Source of the DNA: Desulfocapsa sp.
GTDB taxonomy: Bacteria; Desulfobacterota; Desulfobulbia; Desulfobulbales; Desulfocapsaceae
Direction: 5' to 3'
NCBI GenBank assembly: GCA_030635405.1
Contig: DAOVZA010000014.1
Location: 1 to 14,996 of the forward strand
Length of the DNA: 14,996 nucleotides
Positions 6,876-14,794 of this stretch are shown here, piece after piece. A program made the translations under genes and the position numbers. Below the pieces are notes generated by a model, which was not told the DNA's origin, ran no database searches, and saw only the letters and a program-made list of their open reading frames with translations. The number at the start of each line of letters is the position of its first letter. Within the stretch, counting starts at the first letter, position 1.

Positions 6876-7046
6876 CTTGCAATATTAGATAAAACATATT
6901 AATATAATACCAGCAATGGTGTTTTAACTCTCACAACCGTTAGCACCGGATACAGTCTGGAAGGCTCGGTAATTACCGACACCCCTGAAAGAATGTTTTG
7001 GACACCCTAACCAAGTGTATAATTAACTTGAAGAAGGAGAACCAAA
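6876..7046 (+). other. 171-base gap between scaffold and capsid genes with coding-like remnant
   Basis: No convincing gene start or hairpin terminator is seen here. In the scaffold's own reading frame, after TAA at 6873-6875 and a second TAA at 6900-6902, bases 6903-7010 are open and encode a protein-like stretch including GVLTLTTVSTGYSLEGSVI and ending ERMFWTP. There is no ATG or SD in front of it. It may be a decayed gene or domain, or chance. The last part holds the capsid gene's strong SD. Confidence 0.5.
6998..7023 (+). promoter_or_regulatory. Weak candidate promoter before the major capsid gene
   Basis: TTGGAC at 6998-7003 and a perfect TATAAT at 7018-7023 stand 24 bases upstream of the capsid ATG. 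The spacer is only 14 bases, shorter than the 16-18 expected for a sigma-70 promoter, so activity is doubtful. A dedicated promoter would make sense for the most abundant virion protein. Confidence 0.25.
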
Positions 7047-7883
7047 ATGGCTGAGAATGCTTTTCAGACTTTATACCGAACCGAATTCATTAAAAAGTTC
7101 GAGCAACGAGTTTCGCTTGTTCGCAAAACAGTAACCACAGAAGCAGAGGTTAAAGGTAACACCGCTGTATTTCTAACCGCAGGTTCTGGCAGTGCAACTG
7201 CTAAGACCCGTGGTGCAAATGGGCTTATTCCAGCCCGTGCCGATGATCTGACCCAAAGTTCCGCAACCTTGCAGGAATGGCATGATCTGGTCAGGAAAAA
7301 CAATTTTAACATTTATGCCGGTCAAGGCAAACAGCGAGAAATCATGCAGATGACTTGCATGGCTGTTGTTAACCGTAAGATTGACAGCGATATTATTACT
7401 GCTTTGGAAACAAGTACACAGTATGCTGGTCTTGTTGGTGTTACGGCTACATTAGCTCTTGTCATGAAAGGCAAGGCTATTCTCGGTAATGCCGATGTCC
7501 CTTATGATGGTAATATCAGTATGCTTATTACCCCGGCATTTGAGGCATACCTCATGCAGACAAAAGAGTTTACGTCTGCTGATTATGTCAATAACAAACC
7601 ATTTGAAAGTGGAATGACTATGTTCCGTTGGGCTGGAATCAACTTTATCGTTCATCCGAACCTTACTGGTGCGGGAACAGATACTGAGATTTGCCCGATG
7701 TATCATAAAGATGCAATTGGTCACGGATGTGACAAAGAAGGAGTCATGACAGCAGTTGGGTATGATGATGAGCAGGATTATTCATATGCTCGTTGTTCAG
7801 CTTACATGGGATCAAAACTACTCCAGAATACCGGTGTAGTTCAGGTTCGTCATGATGGATCAGCTTTTGCAGCTACTGCATAA
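7047..7883 (+). CDS. Major capsid protein
   Basis: The 278-residue product has the features of the major capsid family seen in BPP-1-like podoviruses: N-terminal MAENAFQTLYRTEFIKKFEQ (no obvious leader to be cleaved), a Gly/Ala/Thr loop, an extended helix with REIMQMTCMAVVNRKIDSDI, a domain with MLITPAFEAYLMQTKEF, then FRWAGINFIVHPNL and a C-terminal end with YMGSKLLQNTGVVQVRHD. The fold expected is HK97-like. The SD, AAGAAGGAGA at 7031-7040 with six-base spacing, is one of the strongest in the window, matching a highly expressed gene. A terminator follows 12 bases after the stop, so the capsid message can be made in excess over downstream genes. Confidence 0.9.
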   Translation: MAENAFQTLYRTEFIKKFEQRVSLVRKTVTTEAEVKGNTAVFLTAGSGSATAKTRGANGLIPARADDLTQSSATLQEWHDLVRKNNFNIYAGQGKQREIMQMTCMAVVNRKIDSDIITALETSTQYAGLVGVTATLALVMKGKAILGNADVPYDGNISMLITPAFEAYLMQTKEFTSADYVNNKPFESGMTMFRWAGINFIVHPNLTGAGTDTEICPMYHKDAIGHGCDKEGVMTAVGYDDEQDYSYARCSAYMGSKLLQNTGVVQVRHDGSAFAATA

Positions 7884-7895
7884 GCAATAATATAG

Positions 7896-7932
7896 CCTGC
7901 ACTCTAAATCGAGTGCAGGGTTTAAAATTTTT
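7896..7932 (+). terminator. Hairpin terminator after the capsid gene
   Basis: CCTGCACTC (7896-7904) pairs perfectly with GAGTGCAGG (7911-7919) around the loop TAAATC. The tail GTTTAAAATTTTT is T-rich but interrupted, so termination may be partial. This would let some transcription pass to the decoration and tail genes. Confidence 0.75.
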
Positions 7933-7948
7933 AACAAGGAGATAGAAA

Positions 7949-8191
7949 ATGGCTTATACACCCGCAACTCTTGATTGTTTAGTTCCCAGAGTAGGGGCTG
8001 GCCCTGCACTTTGGTCATATTCAAGCGTAGACGCTCACGGTGATGTCGATGCAGCAGGTTATTTTTCAGATGGTGCAGATAGAGGATTGGTTGCCAATGA
8101 CATAATGATTGTCAATGATACCAATACCCCGACTTGTACTATTCATCAAGTAGCCAGTGCAACGGCTATTGATGCTGCAACATTGGCGTAA
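7949..8191 (+). CDS. Putative capsid decoration / head-fibre-like protein (80 aa)
   Basis: The ATG has AAGGAG at 7936-7941 with seven-base spacing. The 80-residue product carries the pattern LWSYSSVDAHGDVDAAGYFSD followed by RGLVANDIMIVND, ending in small residues. The 'W.Y.s.D....v.a.GYF......l...D.i.v.d' arrangement is a short beta-rich unit I recognise from small phage head-fibre or decoration proteins and from repeats in tail fibres. It lies directly after the capsid gene, where cement or decoration proteins are usual. It is shorter than the BPP-1 cement protein and need not be related to it. Hairpins flank it on both sides, which would set its level apart from the capsid and tail genes. 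Confidence 0.6.
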   Translation: MAYTPATLDCLVPRVGAGPALWSYSSVDAHGDVDAAGYFSDGADRGLVANDIMIVNDTNTPTCTIHQVASATAIDAATLA

Positions 8192-8202
8192 AACTTTAAA
8201 TA

Positions 8203-8241
8203 AAGGATACCCCGGAGGGATAAAATCTCTCCGGAATCCTT
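8203..8241 (+). promoter_or_regulatory. Long intergenic hairpin reaching the next gene's SD
   Basis: AAGGAT (8203-8208) pairs with ATCCTT (8236-8241), and CCGGAGGGA (8212-8220) with TCTCTCCGG (8226-8234, one G-U), around the loop TAAAA. The outer arm ends inside TTGGAG (8240-8245), the probable SD of the following gene. No T tract follows, so it is less like a terminator than like a translation-control or RNA-processing/stability element. Confidence 0.65.
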
Positions 8242-8254
8242 GGAGATTAAAAAC

Positions 8255-8692
8255 ATGACAAACACAAAAGTAGAGAAAAAGGCAATTAAACGACCGACAA
8301 ACATTGAAGAATCAAGTTATGCACGAACCATATGGCAGGTTAAACCCGAAATTGCAGCCACGGTTGAGGATCTTTTAGATCCGGGTTATTGGGCACATGT
8401 GGCAAATCGACTGAAAGCCGGTCATAGAATTGAAGCAATCCCTGATGACAGACATTATTTCGCTGAGTTTTTTGTTCTTGCAGCATCAACGAATTGGGCT
8501 AAATTGGTTTTACTCAGAGAAGTAACACTGATAAAAGACAATCAACCAGTTGAGAAAGAAGGTTACATTGTCAAGTTTGCCGGGAAGCATAAATGGCGAG
8601 TAGAAAAAGACGGTGAAATCCTTTCTAAAAATCACGATGATCAGAAGTCCGCTGCTGCATGGCTTGCGAATCATATAAAGGACATGACGTAA
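8255..8692 (+). CDS. Conserved phage protein between decoration and tail-adaptor genes (145 aa)
   Basis: An in-frame TTG lies at 8240, but it is part of the SD TTGGAG; ATG at 8255, ten bases on, is the better start. The 145-residue product has a basic N terminus, LDPGYWAHVANRL (41-53), HRIEAIPDD (57-65), FFVLAASTNWAKLVLLREV (72-90) and, near the end, HKWRVEKDGEIL followed by SAAAWLANH. This 'P.YWahVA..L..G.rIE......yAe..V.....WAkv' pattern occurs in a common phage family of unknown function located between capsid and tail-tube genes. A minor structural or neck role is inferred from position only. It may be under control of the hairpin that ends at its SD. Confidence 0.75.
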   Translation: MTNTKVEKKAIKRPTNIEESSYARTIWQVKPEIAATVEDLLDPGYWAHVANRLKAGHRIEAIPDDRHYFAEFFVLAASTNWAKLVLLREVTLIKDNQPVEKEGYIVKFAGKHKWRVEKDGEILSKNHDDQKSAAAWLANHIKDMT

Positions 8693-8693
8693 A

Positions 8694-9350
8694 ATGGCTA
8701 TATCCGATGTGAACAAGTTGTCTATTTATAATGGGGCGTTGCTTTTTCTTGGTGATCGGGAATTAGCAACTTTAGCTGACACTGTTGAATCAAGAAGATT
8801 ACTTGATGGTGTTTGGGACAGGGATGGAATTGATACTGTCCTTGAGCAAGGCCAGTGGAATTTTGCGATGAGATCTGCTAAATATGAATATTCTCCTTCG
8901 ATAACTCCTTCCTTCGGATATAGTAGAGCATTTGAAAAACCTTCTGACTTTGTAAGAGTTTGTGCTGTGTGTTCCGATGAATTTTTCACTAATCCTCTGC
9001 TTAGATACACTGATGAAGCAGGGTATTGGTTTTCAGATCTTGATGAAATATATGTTAAGATAGTTTCAAATGATGGTTCGTATGGTACTGATTTTTCTCT
9101 TTGGCCTCCAAGTTTTAAAAAATATGTTTATTCATGGTTTGGCTCTGAGATAATCTGGAAGTTGACACAAAGTACATCTAAAGAAGAGAAGAAGAAAGCA
9201 GAAAGCAGGAAACTTTTAACTGCTGCCAGGTCGAAAGATGCGTTTAATGATCCAACTAAATTTTTACCACCAGGTAGGTTCAGAATGGCTCGCGGGAGTG
9301 GATATGGCAGACGGCATGACGGAGGTCATAGGTCAAGATTATTAGGATAA
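8694..9350 (+). CDS. Tail tube adaptor (T7 gp11-like tail tubular protein A)
   Basis: The 218-residue product begins with NKLSIYNGALLFLGDREL, then ESRRLLDGVWD (32-42) and VLEQGQWNFAMRS (49-61). 'N.AL..LG...i..l......a..l...yd.....~L....W.FA' is the signature of gp11-type tail tubular A proteins, which form the dodecameric ring joining the portal to the nozzle. Later parts include YSRAFEKPSDFVRVC and a helical segment ending in a Gly/Arg-rich tail, GSGYGRRHDGGHRSR. Length is close to T7 gp11 (about 196) plus this tail. AAAGGA at 8677-8682 is the SD, and the ATG starts one base after the previous stop. Confidence 0.85.
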   Translation: MAISDVNKLSIYNGALLFLGDRELATLADTVESRRLLDGVWDRDGIDTVLEQGQWNFAMRSAKYEYSPSITPSFGYSRAFEKPSDFVRVCAVCSDEFFTNPLLRYTDEAGYWFSDLDEIYVKIVSNDGSYGTDFSLWPPSFKKYVYSWFGSEIIWKLTQSTSKEEKKKAESRKLLTAARSKDAFNDPTKFLPPGRFRMARGSGYGRRHDGGHRSRLLG

Positions 9351-9371
9351 CCATAAGGATTTGATATTTTT

Positions 9372-9554
9372 ATGCAATTAACATATGTTAATTTAAACAG
9401 AGTGGATAGGGTCATCCCCGAAAAACGAGCAACCTACTCGCCTTTCCAAAACGCCGTTTGTGCAAGATTAGCGGCAGAACAATGCCTTAACTGGTCTGGT
9501 TGTGATTCGTCGAGTCCAGCGTTCAAATATGTGAAGGAAATGGTCTATGAGTAA
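9372..9554 (+). CDS. Small hypothetical protein between gp11-like and gp12-like genes (60 aa)
   Basis: The ATG at 9372 has AAGGAT about 12 bases upstream, a moderate SD. The 60-residue product has no membrane segment; it has a central SPFQNAVCARLAAEQCLNW and two further features, GCDSSS and a terminal AFKYVKEMVYE. Its stop overlaps the start of the next gene by eight bases (ATGAGTAA), which argues for translation. I recognise no family. It fills the only gap in the tail section and so is probably real. Confidence 0.5.
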   Translation: MQLTYVNLNRVDRVIPEKRATYSPFQNAVCARLAAEQCLNWSGCDSSSPAFKYVKEMVYE

Positions 9555-12225
9555 AGACAATTATGCGCACGTTGCATTTAATCGGGGGTTGTTATCTCCA
9601 CTTGGCCTTGGTCGTATTGACCTAAAGAGGACAGCGCTTTCCGCAGAAATTCAAACAAATTGGATACCAAGGGTTCTTGGTTCTGCAATGTTGCGCCCTG
9701 GTTTTGCTTATAAAGGTTCCACAAAAGATAATGCCGCAGCAGTTCATATGCCCTTTGTTTTTTCATCAAGTCACAAAGCAGTTCTCGAATTTACTGCGAA
9801 CGTTATGCGTATCCGTATTGATGATGTTGTGCTTACAAGACCGTCTGTTTCCAGCGTTGTAACCAATGGAGATTTCACGACTGATATAACTACTGGATGG
9901 ACTGATTCTGATGAATCAGGTGCAGTATCAAGTTGGGAAGCAGGATCTCTTGCAATGTTGGGGAATAGCACCGGCACTGCTTTTTGTAGACAAGATCAAG
10001 AAATAACTGTTGCTGGTGGTGATCAAGGAGTAGAACACGCTTTGCGACTCACCGTGGGAAGGGGGCCGGTTGAAATAAAAGTAGGATCATCTCAGGGAGG
10101 GCAAGAGTATTTTGGATATTCTCTCGGCACAGGGATTCATTCTCTTTCTTTTACACCAACTGGAAATTTTTGGATTAGAATCAGATCAAGGGAAAGCTAT
10201 ACTGTTCTTCTTGATGATGTGAATGTGGAGTCAAATGGAAGCGTGGAAATAGGCACAGATAGAGATGCCGATGACCTCGGAAGCCTTCGTTTTGATCAAT
10301 CCGGGGATGTAATATTCATTGGATGTATCAATAAACCACAAACCAAAGTCGAAAGAAGGTCTACAAGATCTTGGTCATGGGTGACTTACGAAGCGAATCA
10401 AGGCCCGTTTTTAATTCAAAATTTAGGGAAGACAACTCTTTTACCAGATTTCCTTAATGGGGATGTCACACTTACCGCATCAGCATCTGTGTTTGAATCA
10501 ACGCATGTCGGGGCATTGTTCAGTATTACTTCAAATATACAAAACGTCACAGCCGATGACGTAGAGGCAGAGAATACTTTTACTGATCCAATTTTAGTTA
10601 CCGGCATTACAGACTCTCGAATATTTACAATTGAAGTATCTGGTATTACTGACTCGACTATCACTCTGCAAAGGTCTATATCTGAGCCTGGCTCTTGGTC
10701 TGATGTTAGGACGGAGGCAAACGGTGTACGGACTTTTGATGACGATCTAGATAATCAAACTGTATATTATCGAATAGGAATAAAGATAGGTGATTATGGC
10801 ACAGACACAGTAGGTTTAAGTCTTTTGATTGAGTCAGGATCTATAACGGGTATATGTAGAATTACTGCTGTTGCAAGCGATGTGTCTGCCTCTGCTATCA
10901 CCCTTCAAAACTTTGGTTCCTCTACAGGAGCGTCGTCTAATTGGTCTGAAGGTCAATGGTCAGACAAACGAGGATATCCCACCGCGGTAGCATTTCACGA
11001 AGGTAGATTATGGTGGGTTGGCAAGGATAAATTGAACGGGTCTGTATCAGATTCATTTTCCAATTTTAACCCTGACTACGAGGGGGATGCTGCCCCCATG
11101 AATCGAAGTATAGGTCAAGGGCCGGTTGATAATATAAACTGGCTATCATCAAGTAAGACCCTGTTAATAGGTTGCGAAAGTTCTGTAAAGTCTGTAAGGT
11201 CGTCTAATTTAGACGAACCTCTCACTATAGCAAATTTGACAATTAAAGAGATTGTTACTCAAGGCACAGCAGCAGTGGCAGCTATCAAAATTGATAGGCA
11301 GGTTATCTTTCTTCAAGCGAGTGGGCTGCGAGTTTATGACGTAGGGTTCGATTCTGTTACTTACGATTATGGCAATGTAGATTTAACCGCTATTGTTCCT
11401 GAAGTTGGCGAACCGTCTATTGTTAAAATGGTTGTGCAGCGTCAACCTGACACACGGGTTCATTGTATTCGGAGCGATGGGACTGTAGCCTTGTTGGTTT
11501 ATGACAAAATCGAAGATGTTAAATGCTGGGTACTTGTTAAAACGTCAGGAGCCAGTGGACTTGTAGAGGATGTATTGGTTTTACCTGGGACAATTGAAGA
11601 TGAGGTATATTATCTCATAAACAGAACCATAGGCGGGACAACAAAACGCTTTTGGGAAAAATGGACTCACGAAAGCGAAAACAAAGGAAGTGCAATAACC
11701 AAACTTGCTGATTCTCATATTATATATTCAGGGGCATCCACAGACACGATTAGCGGGCTTGACACGCTTGAAGGCGCATCTGTTATAGTGTGGGGAAACA
11801 CAAAAGATCTTGGCACATATACTGTTGCTTCCGGTCAGATTACTTTATCTGAGGCAGTAACGTGGTGTTGTGTAGGTCTATCTTACGGTGCTGATTTTAA
11901 AAGTGCCAAGCCGGCATTATCTACTACTTACGGTAGTTCGCTTCTCCAAAAGAAAATTATAAGCCAATTAGGGGTATTATTGGCTGATACTCATGCACAG
12001 GGTTTAGTATACGGCCCTGATTTTGATCATCTTGATAATTTGCCTACTCGCGAGGACGGGGCTGATGTTGATGGTGACGAAATGTGGACTGCCCTTGATG
12101 AGGAAGCGTTTGCTTTTCCAGGGGCATGGGATACTGATTCAAGAATATGTCTCAGGGCAACTGCTCCTAAGCCGTGTACTATTTTAGCATTAATTGTCGA
12201 TTGGAATACAAATGAAAAAGTCTAA
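9547..12225 (+). CDS. Tail nozzle protein (T7 gp12-like tail tubular protein B) with inserted binding domain
   Basis: This 892-residue protein follows the gp11-like adaptor and would form the tip of the short tail. The N terminus (FNRGLLSPLGLGRIDL, IQTNWIPRVLGSAMLRPGF) is typical of gp12-type proteins: 'f..GelSp...gR.Dl......~l..N~~p...G....RpG~.f'. Residues about 104-230 look like an inserted carbohydrate-binding/galactose-binding-like beta-sandwich: it opens with TNGDF, has GWTD nearby, and closes with SYTVLLDDVNVE. The core resumes with GYPTAVAFHEGRLWW (476-490), LLIGCESSVKSV and a beta-propeller-like series to the C terminus (WTALDEEAF). It is longer than T7 gp12 (about 794), the difference being roughly the insert. 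The first ten bases overlap the preceding small gene. Confidence 0.85.
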   Translation: MSKDNYAHVAFNRGLLSPLGLGRIDLKRTALSAEIQTNWIPRVLGSAMLRPGFAYKGSTKDNAAAVHMPFVFSSSHKAVLEFTANVMRIRIDDVVLTRPSVSSVVTNGDFTTDITTGWTDSDESGAVSSWEAGSLAMLGNSTGTAFCRQDQEITVAGGDQGVEHALRLTVGRGPVEIKVGSSQGGQEYFGYSLGTGIHSLSFTPTGNFWIRIRSRESYTVLLDDVNVESNGSVEIGTDRDADDLGSLRFDQSGDVIFIGCINKPQTKVERRSTRSWSWVTYEANQGPFLIQNLGKTTLLPDFLNGDVTLTASASVFESTHVGALFSITSNIQNVTADDVEAENTFTDPILVTGITDSRIFTIEVSGITDSTITLQRSISEPGSWSDVRTEANGVRTFDDDLDNQTVYYRIGIKIGDYGTDTVGLSLLIESGSITGICRITAVASDVSASAITLQNFGSSTGASSNWSEGQWSDKRGYPTAVAFHEGRLWWVGKDKLNGSVSDSFSNFNPDYEGDAAPMNRSIGQGPVDNINWLSSSKTLLIGCESSVKSVRSSNLDEPLTIANLTIKEIVTQGTAAVAAIKIDRQVIFLQASGLRVYDVGFDSVTYDYGNVDLTAIVPEVGEPSIVKMVVQRQPDTRVHCIRSDGTVALLVYDKIEDVKCWVLVKTSGASGLVEDVLVLPGTIEDEVYYLINRTIGGTTKRFWEKWTHESENKGSAITKLADSHIIYSGASTDTISGLDTLEGASVIVWGNTKDLGTYTVASGQITLSEAVTWCCVGLSYGADFKSAKPALSTTYGSSLLQKKIISQLGVLLADTHAQGLVYGPDFDHLDNLPTREDGADVDGDEMWTALDEEAFAFPGAWDTDSRICLRATAPKPCTILALIVDWNTNEKV

Positions 12226-12586
12226 AATTACATTTGAACCTGCTACCACAGCACACGCAAAGAAATTTTATGGTGACAAATGTGCAAAGAGTTTTAAGGG
12301 GCATGTGGCTATGCTTGATGGCAAGGTAGTTGGAATTGGTGGTTTAAGTTATGAACAAGGAAGAATGGTGTTATTCTCTGATATGAAAGAAGAATTTAGA
12401 CCTTTCAAAAAAGATATATGGAAGGCTATTGATATATTAGGTGAGATGGTTGAAAAAACGAATTGTCCGGTAGTAGCTGTCGCCAATAATAAAGAAAAGA
12501 ATGCTGAGTTTTTATTAACTAAATTAGGGTTTACTCCCAATGGGGAGTCAACTCCTGACGGTAAAATATTTTGGAGGTTTCCATAA
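12212..12586 (+). CDS. GNAT-fold internal virion protein candidate (gp13 position)
   Basis: A TTG at 12194 is in frame, but ATG at 12212 is preferred; it overlaps the end of the tail gene by 14 bases and has only a weak SD (TTGGAA), implying coupling. The 124-residue product looks like a short GNAT acetyltransferase fold: strands at HVAMLDGKVVGIGGLSY (31-47) and the C-terminal element ANNKEKNAEFLLTKLGFTP (91-109), typical of GNAT motif B. The acetyl-CoA pyrophosphate loop (Q/R-x-x-G-x-G/A) is not visible; the equivalent region reads EEFRPFKKDIWKAI. It is therefore probably a structural rather than catalytic protein. Position before the gp14/gp15-like genes matches T7 gp13. Confidence 0.65.
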   Translation: MKKSKITFEPATTAHAKKFYGDKCAKSFKGHVAMLDGKVVGIGGLSYEQGRMVLFSDMKEEFRPFKKDIWKAIDILGEMVEKTNCPVVAVANNKEKNAEFLLTKLGFTPNGESTPDGKIFWRFP

Positions 12587-13140
12587 TGGGTGGGTTTACA
12601 GCGATATTACCATATTTAAGTGCAGCAGCATCTGTTGCCGGTACTGTGATGTCAGCCAAGGCACAAAACCAGGCAGCCGCAGATGCTAAAAATATAGCTA
12701 ACATTAATGCTACTAATGCACAAAAGCTTGCGGAATATAATGCCAGTATAGACAAACAGGCAGCGGGACAAGAAGAGGCCGCGTCCCAATTGAGAGCAAG
12801 AGAGATTAAGCGTCAATCTCGATTAAAACAGTCAAGAGTATTGGCGTTAGCAGCAGCTTCCGGTGGAGGTGCAATGGATATGGATGTTTTGAATACTATT
12901 GCAGGATTTGAAGAAGAGGGCGATCTTGCAGCCAGTACTGAACTGTATCAAGGTAGTGAAAGCTCTAGAAAATTACAGGCTCAAGGAAAAGCAGGTGTTT
13001 GGCAGGGGAAAACAGAGGCACAAAGACTTAGATATGAGGGATCGATTAAATCTTCAGCTTTAAAAAGTCAATCCAAAGCTACTGTAATGGGCGGAGCAAG
13101 CTCATTAGCATCTAAATATGGAGCGTATGCAAATGCCTAA
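12586..13140 (+). CDS. Internal virion protein, T7 gp14-like
   Basis: The ATG at 12586 overlaps the previous stop as TAATG and has GGAGG at 12573-12577 eight bases before it; an upstream TTG at 12571 belongs to that SD. The 184-residue product starts with a hydrophobic segment (LPYLSAAASVAGTVMSA), then a long Ala/Gln/Lys-rich helix, and the conserved block SRVLALAAASGGGAMDMDVL (83-102), ending in small residues. Short N-terminal hydrophobic segment plus 'qr...aAsG....S/M.vl' is the usual form of gp14-type ejection proteins that leave the capsid and form a pore in the host outer membrane. Role is from family and position. Confidence 0.78.
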   Translation: MGGFTAILPYLSAAASVAGTVMSAKAQNQAAADAKNIANINATNAQKLAEYNASIDKQAAGQEEAASQLRAREIKRQSRLKQSRVLALAAASGGGAMDMDVLNTIAGFEEEGDLAASTELYQGSESSRKLQAQGKAGVWQGKTEAQRLRYEGSIKSSALKSQSKATVMGGASSLASKYGAYANA

Positions 13141-14794
13141 ATTACCCAATCCATCTTTAATTAATAGAAAATCACCATCTCCAGGCGGGCCAGCCGGTTA
13201 TGTCAGACAAACCAATTTCACGGCTCCGGGGGCAGATACTTCAATTGGTGACGCCCTTCAAAATATTGGTGATGAAGCATATAAGTTTGCGATGAGAGAA
13301 AAAGCACGAATGGATGATGTAGCGGTTGATGATGCTAAAAACCAATACCTTCAGAAAACTCTTGATTTAGAAACAGAATATAGCCAGATTAACGGCAAAA
13401 ATGCAGTAGATCAAGATATAGTAAAAGATTATAAAACAAAACTTAACGGTGTCTCTGAAGGAATCTCCTCTGGTTTAAAAAACGATGCTCAACGGAGATC
13501 GTGGAATAGTTATTATGGAAAAGCTAAAGTTCAGTTTAACGCTGGTGTCATGAGACATAAGCTAAATGAATCTGACAAATACGCCAGTGACACCTATAAA
13601 TCTACTAACATTCTAAGAGTTCAGAACGCACATTCAAATTGGGCAGATACAGGAGTAGTTAATGGTAGTGCTGCTGATATTGTAAAAAATGTTGCCAAAG
13701 AAAAATTGAGGGCGGGATGGGATGATGCAATAACCGAAGTTGAGTTAAAAAATAATCTTGGCCCTTTGTGGTCTGGTGTTGCTGTACAATATATAAATGC
13801 AAAACAATATAAAATAGCTAAAAAGATTCTCGATCAGCACCAGGATGTAATTGGGGTCGATAAATATACAAGTTATCATAAGTCTATTGAAGCAAGTGAG
13901 ACAATTGATCTATCCCAGGAAAAAGCTGCCAATATATTACAGACGGTTAGTGGCGATGCTGCACAACGCAAAGCAGCCAGAGATATTGGTGGTACGTTGG
14001 GTGATCAAACTCTTAAAAGGGTTAAGAATGTTCAAACAGAGATCAGACTCCAAAAAGGAGCAGACAAAAAAGCACAGAGTGAAAACGATATTAAATGGGT
14101 TAGCGATTTTGGAGTAGAGGCATTGGGCAGTAACACTCTTACCATAGACGAAATTGAATCTGCTGGCTTGAGTCCAGAAAACGATGCCCTGTGGAAAACT
14201 AAATATTTCAACCAAGGAGAGAAAAAAAATAAAGAGAAGATGTCCAAAGACACCAACGATATTTATGCAAACTGGTTAGAAAAAGTTACACTCGAACCGG
14301 ATAAATATACCCCGGAAGATGTTGCGAAAGACATTAATCCTAATGGTGGTGGGCTTACTGGCCCTCAATATAATACTGTCTTATCAACTATGGCTTCTGG
14401 GAAAGGATCAAAATCAACAACAACTTCGGCGGCAGTCCGAGGGAAAGCTCAGTTAAAAGCAATGTACAACCGTGGTGATTTTGGTACTGTTATAACAGGC
14501 AAAGATAAATTTGACACTGAATCATGGGATACGTATTCCAACATTCTTGTTGAATATCAACAGAAAATTCTTGAAGAGCCTAAAGTTGATCATACTGGTT
14601 GGTTTAATAATCGAATTGAGGAAGAAGGAGCAAATGCCCTTTATGATAGCCTTGACGCTGATTGGACATGGGGGCCGTTTACAGACGAAAGCGATGAAAT
14701 AATATCCGAATGGCTTAAAAAACGTGGTAAAGCCACCAGTGCTAAAAACATAGACGCTGTACGTAAAAGATATCAATCGGAGAAAATTAAATAA
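13133..14794 (+). CDS. Internal virion (DNA ejection) protein, T7 gp15-like
   Basis: Three in-frame ATGs lie at 13118, 13127 and 13133. The last has GGAG at 13120-13123 with nine-base spacing and the smallest overlap with the previous gene (eight bases), so I use it, giving 553 residues. The start MPKLPNPSLINRKSPSPGG is a Pro-rich opening often seen in ejection proteins. The rest is a long, highly helical, Lys/Asp/Asn-rich protein with no membrane segment; it includes LDLETEYSQINGKNAVDQ (a 'L.GknA' segment), KYTSYHKSIEA and many repeated-looking helices. Position after the gp14-like gene and length fit gp15-type internal core proteins that form the periplasmic tunnel for DNA entry. Sequence identity to T7 is not obvious. 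Confidence 0.72.
   Translation: MPKLPNPSLINRKSPSPGGPAGYVRQTNFTAPGADTSIGDALQNIGDEAYKFAMREKARMDDVAVDDAKNQYLQKTLDLETEYSQINGKNAVDQDIVKDYKTKLNGVSEGISSGLKNDAQRRSWNSYYGKAKVQFNAGVMRHKLNESDKYASDTYKSTNILRVQNAHSNWADTGVVNGSAADIVKNVAKEKLRAGWDDAITEVELKNNLGPLWSGVAVQYINAKQYKIAKKILDQHQDVIGVDKYTSYHKSIEASETIDLSQEKAANILQTVSGDAAQRKAARDIGGTLGDQTLKRVKNVQTEIRLQKGADKKAQSENDIKWVSDFGVEALGSNTLTIDEIESAGLSPENDALWKTKYFNQGEKKNKEKMSKDTNDIYANWLEKVTLEPDKYTPEDVAKDINPNGGGLTGPQYNTVLSTMASGKGSKSTTTSAAVRGKAQLKAMYNRGDFGTVITGKDKFDTESWDTYSNILVEYQQKILEEPKVDHTGWFNNRIEEEGANALYDSLDADWTWGPFTDESDEIISEWLKKRGKATSAKNIDAVRKRYQSEKIK

Noticed and set aside
8240..8692. TTG start at 8240 for the 145-residue protein
   Set aside because: The TTG is part of the SD TTGGAG; ATG at 8255 has correct spacing.
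12571..13140. TTG start at 12571 for the gp14-like protein
   Set aside because: TTGGAGG is the SD; the ATG at 12586 gives the classic TAATG overlap and the expected hydrophobic N terminus.
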